Source: an uncultured bacterium
Lineage (GTDB): Bacteria > Verrucomicrobiota > Lentisphaeria > Oligosphaerales > Oligosphaeraceae
NCBI GenBank assembly: GCA_902783355.1
Contig: CACZQQ010000430.1
Location: 1 to 6,943, forward strand
Length of the DNA stretch: 6,943 nt
Direction: 5' to 3'
A model generated the notes under the pieces. The model saw nothing but the letters and a program-made list of their open reading frames with translations, had not been told where the DNA came from and searched no databases. A program made the translations under genes and the position numbers. Numbering within the stretch: position 1 is the stretch's first letter; every line of letters begins with the position of its first letter. Shown piece by piece: positions 1 to 5,842 of the stretch.

Positions 1-142
1 CAAGCAGTTCATCCGCGGCGACGCCATCCGCCTGCAGCCCGTCACCGTCGAATTCCCGCGCAAGCTGGACGACCTGCTGGGCTTCCTCATGGGCAAGAAC
101 ACGCCCGACCGCCGCGACTATATCATGAAGAATCTCATTTGA
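1..142 (+). CDS. Type IIA DNA topoisomerase subunit B (GyrB/ParE), C-terminal end, partial
   Basis: This is the last 46 codons of a gene that begins outside the window; the first complete codon is at position 2 and the stop is TGA at 140-142. The visible peptide contains LMGKNTPDRRDYIMKNLI (positions 86-139), preceded by a short valine-rich strand. This matches the C-terminal end of GyrB/ParE proteins, where a conserved LMG element is followed by an RR-x-[YF]-I helix that closes the TOPRIM/C-terminal domain. Such subunits bind and hydrolyse ATP and, paired with GyrA/ParC, change DNA topology. The fragment is too short to say whether it is gyrase (GyrB) or topoisomerase IV (ParE), so no symbol is given. 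The ung gene follows after 15 nt, suggesting co-transcription. The family call is from recognition of the C-terminal signature only. Confidence 0.72.
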   Translation, partial: KQFIRGDAIRLQPVTVEFPRKLDDLLGFLMGKNTPDRRDYIMKNLI

Positions 143-149
143 GGGGAGG
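143..149 (+). promoter_or_regulatory. Ribosome binding site of ung
   Basis: GGGGAGG lies directly after the topoisomerase stop codon and 8 nt before the ATG at 158. A second, closer purine run (GGGAGG at 148-153, 4 nt spacing) overlaps it. Its presence supports ATG 158 as the start and translation of ung from a transcript that continues out of the topoisomerase gene. Confidence 0.6.
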
Positions 150-157
150 GAGGACCG

Positions 158-820
158 ATGGAAGACGCGATCCCGTCAGGATGGGAGGGGCTTCTGCCCG
201 ACGGTTGCGCCGACGAGGCGTTGCATCGCGTCGCCCAGGAACGCCACTCTGGTATACAAGTCTTTCCACCTGAAGGACTTATATTCAATGCGCTGGCTTT
301 GACGCCGCCGGAGGCGGTCAAGGCGGTCATTCTGGGGCAGGATCCCTACCACGGGCCAGGGCAGGCGTGCGGCCTCGCCTTCGCGGTCCCGCCAGGCTGC
401 ACGCCGCTGCCGCCCTCTCTCAAGAACATCCTCAAGGAGCTGAACGCCGATCTGGGGCTGCCCATTCCTGCGCGGCCGGACCTGCGCCGCTGGGCGCGCG
501 AAGGCGTCCTGCTCCTCAATACAATACTATCTGTACGCGCGCGCGAGGCCTTGAGCCACGCCGATTTCGGCTGGCAGGCGGTCACCAACGCAGTCGTGCG
601 CGCTGTCAATGCGCTGCCGCGCCGCGTGGTCTTCGTGCTATGGGGCAACAATGCCGCCGCCTACGCCAAGTTCATCGACGCCGCGCGCCACACCATCATC
701 GCCAGCGCGCATCCGTCTCCGCTCTCCGCACGCCGCGGCTTCTTCGGCTCGCGCCCCTTCTCGCGCGCCAACGCCGCCCTCGCCGAAGCCGGAATCGAGC
801 CGATCGACTGGAGCCTGTGA
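158..820 (+). CDS. ung: Uracil-DNA glycosylase, family 1
   Basis: The 220-residue product removes uracil from DNA (from cytosine deamination or dUTP misincorporation) as the first step of base excision repair in the cytoplasm. All hallmark motifs are visible: the water-activating loop GQDPYHGPGQA (residues 60-70, catalytic Asp62), the uracil-recognition strand LLLNTILSVRA (118-128, Asn121), the SHADFGW segment (133-139) and the minor-groove/catalytic loop HPSPLSA (185-191, His185). Tyr64, which keeps 5-methyl bases and thymine out of the pocket in this family, is also present. Length is normal for bacterial Ung. The ATG is chosen because a good Shine-Dalgarno sits 8 nt upstream and the N-terminus has the usual short extension. 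It follows the topoisomerase gene by 15 nt. Two short AT-rich stretches with codons unlike the rest of the gene (ATA, CTA, GGA) lie near 250-296 and 518-535. Confidence 0.97.
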   Translation: MEDAIPSGWEGLLPDGCADEALHRVAQERHSGIQVFPPEGLIFNALALTPPEAVKAVILGQDPYHGPGQACGLAFAVPPGCTPLPPSLKNILKELNADLGLPIPARPDLRRWAREGVLLLNTILSVRAREALSHADFGWQAVTNAVVRAVNALPRRVVFVLWGNNAAAYAKFIDAARHTIIASAHPSPLSARRGFFGSRPFSRANAALAEAGIEPIDWSL

Positions 821-829
821 CAATGCGTA

Positions 830-851
830 CCGACGGCGTCCTCGCCGTCGG
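830..851 (+). terminator. GC-rich hairpin after ung (possible terminator)
   Basis: A perfect 9-bp inverted repeat, CCGACGGCG (830-838) and CGCCGTCGG (843-851), with a 4-nt TCCT loop, begins 10 nt after the ung stop. On the plus strand it is followed by GTG and nine A residues rather than a T run, so it is not a canonical intrinsic terminator in either direction. It could still stop or pause transcription, protect the ung mRNA 3' end, or separate ung from the dehydrogenase gene. The hairpin is seen directly; the function is inferred. Confidence 0.4.
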
Positions 852-886
852 GTGAAAAAAAAACACGCAGCCTACTGGGGAACCCC

Positions 887-1912
887 ATGAAGACACGCGC
901 TTTGTTTGGCCGGAAGGGCATTGACATTCAAGAGCGAGAGTTGGAGCTGTCGCTGCGGCCCGACAGCGTGCTGGTCCGCGTCCGCGCCTGCGGCGTCTGC
1001 GGCACCGACCTCAATTTCGTGCGCGACTGGGAGGGCGACTATCAGCCTCTCGGCCATGAAATCTCCGCCGAAGTGGTGGAGGCCGGCGCGCTTGTCAACG
1101 GCTTCAAAGCAGGCGACACCGTCACCGTGGAGGACTGCTCGATGTGCGGCGAATGCCCCGACTGCAAGGCCGGCCGCAGCGACCTGTGCCGCAACATGCA
1201 TACGCTGGAAGGCGTCCCCGGCATGGGAGAGTATCTTGTCGTCCGCGCGGGCAACCTGAACCGCTACGAGGGGCTTGACCACATCAGCGCCTGCCTCACG
1301 GAGCCGCTGGCCGTGGCGCTCTCCGCCGTGGAGACGGCGGCCATTCCCATGGGCGGCAGCGTGGTCGTCTTAGGCAACGGGCCGATCGGGCTGCTGGCGG
1401 CCCGGGTGGCGCGCCTGCGCGGCGCGGGCTATGTCGCCGTCACCGGACGCTCCCGCAGCCGCGCCATGGGCCGCGCACGCCTCGACGTCGCCGAAAAACT
1501 GGATCTGGATGATGTGATATGTACACAAGATGCTGATTTACAAGAAGTTATAAATAAACGCCTTCCAAGGGGCGTGGACAGGGTGATTGTGACCTCCCCG
1601 CCGCAAAGCGTCCCTGAAGGACTCCGCCTCCTGCGCTTCGGCGGAACAATCGTCCTGCTCGGCCTGGATTTCGGCGGCAGGAATGTCATCCCCTTCGACG
1701 TGAACGCCGCCGTCTTCAACAAGACCACCGTCAAGACCACCTTCGCCGAACCTGCCGTCAACTTCCCCCTCGCCACGGAACTCATCCGACAGGGGCGCGT
1801 GGACGCCGCCCTCTTCCAGACGCACACCTTCTCCTTCGCCGACGCCAAGGCGCACTTCACGCACTCCCTCAAGGGCGACATCCCCCTCGTGAAAGGCGTC
1901 TTCGTGCCGTAG
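887..1912 (+). CDS. Zinc-dependent medium-chain dehydrogenase (alcohol/polyol/threonine dehydrogenase-like)
   Basis: A 341-residue, full-length member of the zinc-containing MDR superfamily, which oxidises alcohols or polyols (or reduces the carbonyls) with NAD(P). The catalytic zinc ligands are visible as Cys38 (GVCGTD), His57-Glu58 (GHE) and Glu139 (TEPLA). The structural zinc site follows the expected C-x2-C-x2-C-x7-C spacing with Cys87, Cys90, Cys93 and Cys101; an extra Cys84 precedes it. The Rossmann coenzyme domain starts with VVVLGNGPIG (159-168). The end of the second Rossmann strand reads VTGRSRSR (185-192) with no acidic residue, which points to NADP(H) rather than NAD(H). The substrate cannot be told. 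The start is preceded only by GGGG (877-880), 6 nt upstream. A markedly AT-rich patch (1501-1560, 20 of 60 bases G/C) interrupts the coenzyme domain. The gene ends tail-to-tail with the ATPase gene, with 11 nt between stops. Confidence 0.9.
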   Translation: MKTRALFGRKGIDIQERELELSLRPDSVLVRVRACGVCGTDLNFVRDWEGDYQPLGHEISAEVVEAGALVNGFKAGDTVTVEDCSMCGECPDCKAGRSDLCRNMHTLEGVPGMGEYLVVRAGNLNRYEGLDHISACLTEPLAVALSAVETAAIPMGGSVVVLGNGPIGLLAARVARLRGAGYVAVTGRSRSRAMGRARLDVAEKLDLDDVICTQDADLQEVINKRLPRGVDRVIVTSPPQSVPEGLRLLRFGGTIVLLGLDFGGRNVIPFDVNAAVFNKTTVKTTFAEPAVNFPLATELIRQGRVDAALFQTHTFSFADAKAHFTHSLKGDIPLVKGVFVP

Positions 1913-1923
1913 GGGAGGGCGTT

Positions 1924-3198
1924 TCAGTCCTTCAGGCAGCCGATGGGGACGACGAGAACGCCGTCGGGCCGCCGATAGGCATATTCGCCGACGGCGGTCA
2001 GCACCATGCGGAAGGCAGGCGCCTTCATGCGCTGCGGGTCAATTTTGTCCGCTAGGGCGTTCAGGCTGGCAACGCCTTCCTCGATGAGGCGCTCGCCGCC
2101 AAGCTTTATTTCGATAAGGCCATACGAGCCGTTTCGTCGGTGGATGACGGCGTCGCATTCGAGGTCCGTGTTGTCGCGGTAGTGGTACAGGCGTCCGTCC
2201 AGAGCCTCGGCGAAGACGCGGAGGTCGCGGACGCAGAGCGTTTCGAAGAAGAGACCGAAGGTGTGCAGGTCGTCCAGCAGATCCGTGGGGCCGAGTCCCA
2301 GGGCGGCGGTCGCGATGGAGGGATCCACGAAATATCTCGTGGGTGTCGTGCGGACGGCGGCCTTGGAGCGCAGGTCGGGATTCCACGCCTCCAGATCCTC
2401 GACGACGAAGATTTTCCGCAGGGCCTGGATGTAGGCGGCGGCGGTGTCCGGGCTGAAGGAGGTCGAGCGCGCGGCGGCGATGTCGGCGCAGATGGTCTGG
2501 TGGTTGGCCTGCGTGCCCTGGAGGCGCGCGTAGGAGCGCAGCAGCTGTCGGACGCGCTCGGGGGCGCGGTCAACGCCATCGGCCCGCGAGGCGTCCGTGC
2601 GCACGATGGCATCGTGGTAGTCGAGGGCCTGGTCGAGCGCCACATCGCCCTTGAGGAGGGCGGCGTGTGGCCAGCCGCCTCGGCAGGTGAGGAAGGCGAT
2701 CTGCTCCAGAGAAAGCGAACAGGTTCCTTCCAGGTCGATGTCACCGTCGAAAAGGCGCCGCAGGCTGACCTGGCCGTTGGATTCGCGCGATTCGTAGAGG
2801 CTCATGGGGCGCATTCTGAGCCACGCGAAGCGCCCCGTGCCTGAATGGTGAATTTCGTCGGTGGACGGCGGGACGGCGGAACCCGTCAGGATGAACTGTC
2901 CGGGGGCGGGGCGGTGATCGACCTCAAAACGAATGGCGTCCCACAGTTTCGGCGCGAGTTGCCATTCGTCTATCAGACGTGGAACTGGCCCCGCCAGAAG
3001 GCGGGAGGGGTTTAAGGCGGCCAGGGTCAGATTCTGCTCCATGTCCGCCGGCGCGTTCATATAGAGGATGCTGCCGGCCGCCTGCTCGGCGGTGGTTGTC
3101 TTGCCGCACCATTTGGGGCCTTCGATCAAGACGGCACCCTTGCCGGCCAGTTTTCGGGCCAAAAGGGCGTCAGCGATGCGGGGCAGATAGACGGACAC
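1924..3198 (-). CDS. AAA_14-type ATPase with C-terminal DUF4143 domain
   Basis: The 424-residue protein has the two-part layout of the AAA_14/DUF4143 family. The N-terminal P-loop ATPase has a Walker A GPKWCGKT (residues 27-34), a Walker B RLIDEWQ (74-80, Asp77-Glu78), a sensor-1 strand ILTGSA (103-108) and a conserved GTGRF (120-124) with a likely arginine finger. The C-terminal DUF4143 domain carries YRD, then ECD (Glu347, Asp349) and EIK (Glu363, Lys365), a pattern like the core of PD-(D/E)XK nuclease folds. No transmembrane segment is seen, so it is probably cytoplasmic. The family is widespread and patchy, often in several copies per genome, and its biological role is not established. 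The start is GTG (3196-3198), chosen because AGGAGG lies 9 nt upstream and no in-frame start lies between. All motifs are intact, so the gene looks functional. An AT-rich region and a 23-bp tandem repeat array lie upstream. Confidence 0.92.
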   Translation of the reverse strand: MSVYLPRIADALLARKLAGKGAVLIEGPKWCGKTTTAEQAAGSILYMNAPADMEQNLTLAALNPSRLLAGPVPRLIDEWQLAPKLWDAIRFEVDHRPAPGQFILTGSAVPPSTDEIHHSGTGRFAWLRMRPMSLYESRESNGQVSLRRLFDGDIDLEGTCSLSLEQIAFLTCRGGWPHAALLKGDVALDQALDYHDAIVRTDASRADGVDRAPERVRQLLRSYARLQGTQANHQTICADIAAARSTSFSPDTAAAYIQALRKIFVVEDLEAWNPDLRSKAAVRTTPTRYFVDPSIATAALGLGPTDLLDDLHTFGLFFETLCVRDLRVFAEALDGRLYHYRDNTDLECDAVIHRRNGSYGLIEIKLGGERLIEEGVASLNALADKIDPQRMKAPAFRMVLTAVGEYAYRRPDGVLVVPIGCLKD

Positions 3199-3207
3199 GG
3201 ACGGACA

Positions 3208-3213
3208 CCTCCT
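3208..3213 (-). promoter_or_regulatory. Strong ribosome binding site for the AAA_14 ATPase
   Basis: AGGAGG on the minus strand lies 9 nt upstream of the GTG at 3198. It fixes the start codon, which is not ATG. It is the best Shine-Dalgarno in the window. A 10-bp-offset direct repeat of GACGGACAC (plus-strand 3190-3198 and 3200-3208) covers the start codon and the spacer. Confidence 0.75.
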
Positions 3214-3248
3214 GAAAGGGAAAAAGAAAAGAATTCAACATCACAATA

Positions 3249-3276
3249 AATATAATAGTTACATATAATTTTTCCA
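3249..3276 (-). promoter_or_regulatory. Putative promoter of the ATPase gene in an AT-rich spacer
   Basis: The stretch 3219-3282 is strikingly AT-rich compared with its surroundings. On the minus strand, a -35-like TGGAAA (3271-3276) and a -10-like TATATT (3249-3254) are 16 bp apart, which would give a leader of about 40 nt before the GTG. The -35 match is weak and the organism's promoter consensus is unknown, so this is a candidate only. Confidence 0.25.
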
Positions 3277-3282
3277 CCGTAA

Positions 3283-3389
3283 TTCGGCAGTTTGGAACGA
3301 ATCCGTTCGGCAGTCTGGAACGAATCCGTTCGGCAGTTTGGAACGAATCCGTTCGGCAGTTTGGAACGGATCCGTTCGGCAGTTTGGAA
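3283..3389. repeat. Tandem array of a 23-bp repeat, 4.65 copies
   Basis: Four complete units (3283-3305, 3306-3328, 3329-3351, 3352-3374) and a 15-bp partial unit (3375-3389) follow each other with no spacers. Each unit begins TTCGGCAGTTTGG on the plus strand. The only differences are one T-to-C change in unit 2 (3314) and one A-to-G change in unit 4 (3369). Across each unit junction lies GAACGAATCCGTTC, with 5-bp inverted arms; in unit 4 the change makes it a perfect 14-bp palindrome (3364-3377). The array lies just after the stop of the phosphatase-kinase gene and upstream of the ATPase gene. The unit contains no stop codon in any of the six frames, and 23 is not a multiple of three, so spurious ORFs run through it. 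No function is known to me. Confidence 0.95.
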
Positions 3390-3400
3390 TATCGGCGGCA

Positions 3401-5521
3401 CTATACGGCGTCCAGCCGCTTCTGGAAGGTGAGGATATTGCAACCGTGGGCGTAGCGGTAGGCGAGGCTGTCCATCGTCTTGCGTAGCAGGAGGATGCCA
3501 AGACCGCCCACGGGGCGCTCGTCTGCCGAGCCCTTGGTGTCCGGCGTCGGGACATGCAGCGGATTGAAGGGCTTGCCGTCATCGGAGAGGACGACTGTCA
3601 CGCCCTTGGGCGCCTGCGAGAAGCGCATCTCAATCGCGATGCCGGTGGCGCCCGAACAGCGCACGACATTGGAAACCACCTCGTCGAGCGCAATCAGCAG
3701 CTGCGTCTTCGCGGCGGCGGGGCAGCCGCGTTCGTCCAGCATCGACGAGAGATATTCCATGGTGGCCTCCAAGGCCGAGGCATCGCATGGGAATGTCCGC
3801 ATATATCTTTCAACGGCAGAAAGATATTGGACGGCAAGCACAGTCAGGTCGTCCGCCTGGGGCGCGCCTTTGGCGAAGCGTTCGACATCGTTGCGCACGG
3901 CGCGGTTCAGGGTTTGCGGCGAGACGGCGGCGCGGGGGGCGCCCATCGTCTGCGCGAGCGTCGCGGCCAGCCTTTCTTCGCCGTAGAGGGCGCCCGCCGG
4001 ATTCATGGCTTCGGTGACGCCGTCCGTGTAGAGGAAGAGCATCTCGCCGGGCGCCAGGGCGGTCTCGCAGAGGCGGTAGGTGACATTGCTGAAGCAGGCC
4101 AGGGGGCATCCGGAGCGTTGCCGCAGCCATTCGGGCGCCTTTCCGTTGCGCAGACGCAGCGGCGGGTTGTGTCCTGCATTGGCGAAGGTGACGCGCCCGT
4201 TCTCCAGGTCCAGCACGCCGATCCAGGCGGTGATGAACATCTCCGCCGGATTGTTGCGGCACAGTTCCGCGTTGGCCTGCGTCAGCGCCACCGCCGGGTC
4301 GAAGGACCGCTCGGTCAGAAGGATGTCCTTGATGAGCGTGCGCGCGTTCATCATGTAGAGGGCGCCGGTGACGCCCTTTCCGGAGACGTCCGCCACCAGG
4401 AAGGCCTGATGGGTCTCGTCCAGGGCGAAGAAGTCGTAGAAGTCGCCGCCGACTTCGCGGGCGGGCGTCATCGAGGCCGCCAGACGGATGTACTCGTTGT
4501 CAAGGAACTCCATGGGCAGCACGGACATCTGGATGGTGCGGCCCAGTTCGAGTTCGGCCGCCTGCTTTTCAGCCTCGGCGAGATAGAAGGCCTGGATGCG
4601 CGCGCGGGCGACCTCGATTCGCCAGAGCAGCAGCGCAAAGAGCCCCAGGACGAAGGCGAGGACGAAGCCCATCACGATGGTGTAGAGCGTCCTGGTGGCG
4701 TAGTACTCGGTCAGGGGGAGGGCGGCGATGATGCGGTGGCCGCCGTAGATGATGGCACGGCAGTCGCATACTTCGCCGAAGAGACGCTGCCGGAAGGTGG
4801 TCTTGCCGTCTTCGCGGACTGTGAACGGTTCGGGGGCGTAGCCGGTCTCGGCGAGGAAGCGGGCCTCGTTGCGGTGGCGCGCGGGATTGGAGATGAGCCG
4901 TCCGTAGGCCAGGTCGGCGCAGAGGAACCAGCCCTTCTCGCCCAGAAGCCATTCGTCGAAGATGAAGGACATGATGGCGGGGAACATGCGCTCCAGCCGC
5001 GATTCGTCAATGCCGACCTCCACGAAGCCGCGCCCCTCCGGAAAGGCGACGCCGACATACTTGCGGTGCACGTCGGGGTTGTGCCCGCCCGCGCGGAAGG
5101 GCTGCGAATAGGCTTTCCGCGGGCCTTTTGTCAGCACCATGAACTCGGCCGCCTGGGGCTTCTCGGTGAAGGAGATGCCGACCAGCTGCGGATCCGTGGA
5201 GGCCAGGTTCAACCCGTCCTGACGCACAATGTTGATCTCGTCGACATCCCTTTGCTCCGCAATGCGTTGCATGTCGTCCTGGCTGCAGGGGGCGGCCTGC
5301 TTCAACTCCTCCACGATGGACTTGGCGACATGCATGAGCATCGTGTCGACGGCGCCGTTCAGGGTGTCGTTGAGATCCAGCATGGCGTAGTCCAGCATCG
5401 ATTCGGTCTGCCGGGCGGCCCTGCGCGTGGTAAGGCACCATGTCGCGCACAGCAGCACCACATAGAGGATCGCGGCTGCGGCCACAATAATCCAACGATG
5501 CCTGATTCCAATACCTAACAT
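3401..5521 (-). CDS. Membrane Cache-sensor PP2C (SpoIIE/RsbU-type) phosphatase fused to RsbW-like HATPase kinase domain
   Basis: A 706-residue inner-membrane signalling protein. Visible order: transmembrane helix (about 9-30), extracytoplasmic sensor (about 31-277, double-Cache-like, with VDEINIVRQDGLNLASTDP at 93-111 and RKYVGVAF at 153-160), second transmembrane helix (278-299), charged helical linker (300-330), SpoIIE/PP2C domain (about 345-566) and a C-terminal HATPase_c_2 anti-sigma-type kinase domain (about 575-700). PP2C metal ligands appear in EVGGDFYDF (356-364), VADVSGKG (376-383), LYTDG (497-501) and ADDLT (556-560). The kinase domain has its N-box in ALDEVVSNVV (611-620; Glu614, Asn618), then DDGKPF (647-652) and GGLGILLLRK (672-681). 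By family knowledge the phosphatase would dephosphorylate a STAS protein, and the kinase domain would phosphorylate it or hold a sigma factor. The STAS gene lies 24 nt upstream. No Shine-Dalgarno is seen before the ATG. AT-rich codons and an inverted repeat mark the PP2C/HATPase linker. Confidence 0.93.
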   Translation of the reverse strand: MLGIGIRHRWIIVAAAAILYVVLLCATWCLTTRRAARQTESMLDYAMLDLNDTLNGAVDTMLMHVAKSIVEELKQAAPCSQDDMQRIAEQRDVDEINIVRQDGLNLASTDPQLVGISFTEKPQAAEFMVLTKGPRKAYSQPFRAGGHNPDVHRKYVGVAFPEGRGFVEVGIDESRLERMFPAIMSFIFDEWLLGEKGWFLCADLAYGRLISNPARHRNEARFLAETGYAPEPFTVREDGKTTFRQRLFGEVCDCRAIIYGGHRIIAALPLTEYYATRTLYTIVMGFVLAFVLGLFALLLWRIEVARARIQAFYLAEAEKQAAELELGRTIQMSVLPMEFLDNEYIRLAASMTPAREVGGDFYDFFALDETHQAFLVADVSGKGVTGALYMMNARTLIKDILLTERSFDPAVALTQANAELCRNNPAEMFITAWIGVLDLENGRVTFANAGHNPPLRLRNGKAPEWLRQRSGCPLACFSNVTYRLCETALAPGEMLFLYTDGVTEAMNPAGALYGEERLAATLAQTMGAPRAAVSPQTLNRAVRNDVERFAKGAPQADDLTVLAVQYLSAVERYMRTFPCDASALEATMEYLSSMLDERGCPAAAKTQLLIALDEVVSNVVRCSGATGIAIEMRFSQAPKGVTVVLSDDGKPFNPLHVPTPDTKGSADERPVGGLGILLLRKTMDSLAYRYAHGCNILTFQKRLDAV
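3803..3827. repeat. Perfect 9-bp inverted repeat inside the phosphatase-kinase gene
   Basis: ATATCTTTC (3803-3811) and GAAAGATAT (3819-3827) are exact inverted copies around a 7-nt loop. They encode residues 566-573, the linker between the PP2C and HATPase domains, using A/T-ending codons that are uncommon in the rest of the gene. Confidence 0.7.
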
Positions 5522-5545
5522 GTTTATTACAAAAGAGTTATGAAG

Positions 5546-5842
5546 CTACTCGATTGTGAGGAAATCGGCGAATCCGGTGATGTCGAAGACCTCCTTCACG
5601 GTGGCGTTCACATTGAGCAGTTTCATCTTGCCCTGCTGGTTCATGCGCTTCTGCGCGGAGAGCAGGACGCGCAATCCCGCCGAGGAGAGGTAGTCCAGTT
5701 TGGCGAAGTCGAAGACCAGTTCCGTCACATTGTCCAGGACCGTGGCCAGCAAGGCCTCCAGCTGCGGAGAGGTCGTCGTGTCCAGACGGCCTTCGGGGAC
5801 AAGCGTAAGGGTCGTTCCTTCAAGAGTTTTGGTGATGTTCAT
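5546..5842 (-). CDS. STAS-domain anti-sigma factor antagonist (RsbV/SpoIIAA-like)
   Basis: A 98-residue single STAS domain, the normal length for RsbV/SpoIIAA proteins. Visible family features are GRLDTTTSPQLEALL (residues 18-32), the core strand ELVFDFAKLDYLSSAGLRVLL (41-61, given here only as the family signature position) and the closing VKEVFDITGF (82-91). Ser53/Ser54 in the SSAGLR turn occupy the region that is phosphorylated in characterised antagonists; which serine is used cannot be told. In partner switching the unphosphorylated form binds the anti-sigma kinase and frees the sigma factor, and a PP2C phosphatase resets it. The gene is immediately followed, after 24 nt on the same strand, by a protein that combines both of those activities, so the two are very likely an operon and functional partners. 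No Shine-Dalgarno is visible before the ATG (5840-5842); the leader is AT-rich. Confidence 0.93.
   Translation of the reverse strand: MNITKTLEGTTLTLVPEGRLDTTTSPQLEALLATVLDNVTELVFDFAKLDYLSSAGLRVLLSAQKRMNQQGKMKLLNVNATVKEVFDITGFADFLTIE

Noticed and set aside
1913..1923. Shared bidirectional terminator between the convergent dehydrogenase and ATPase genes
   Set aside because: The 11-nt gap and its flanks show no convincing stem-loop with a T run on either strand.
2140..2844. Plus-strand open frame opposite the ATPase gene
   Set aside because: The composition is typical of an antisense frame and no motif is present; the minus strand encodes a fully motif-supported AAA_14/DUF4143 protein.
3283..3389. 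CRISPR array
   Set aside because: The repeats are contiguous with no spacers between them and no cas gene is present.
3199..3400. Remnant of an insertion sequence or integron-like element carrying the ATPase gene
   Set aside because: There is no transposase fragment, no terminal inverted repeat pair bracketing the gene, and no matching repeat on the other side of the ATPase gene within the window.
3126..3582. Two minus-strand ORFs that translate the 23-bp repeats into repeating peptides
   Set aside because: They overlap the real genes on either side in the wrong frame. They exist only because the repeat unit has no stop codons, and neither has a plausible ribosome binding site or a conserved domain.
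3554..5518. Very long plus-strand open frame opposite the phosphatase-kinase gene
   Set aside because: It is an antisense shadow created by GC-rich codon bias. Its translation is low-complexity, rich in Gly, Arg and Glu, with no recognisable motif, while the minus strand encodes clear PP2C and HATPase motifs.
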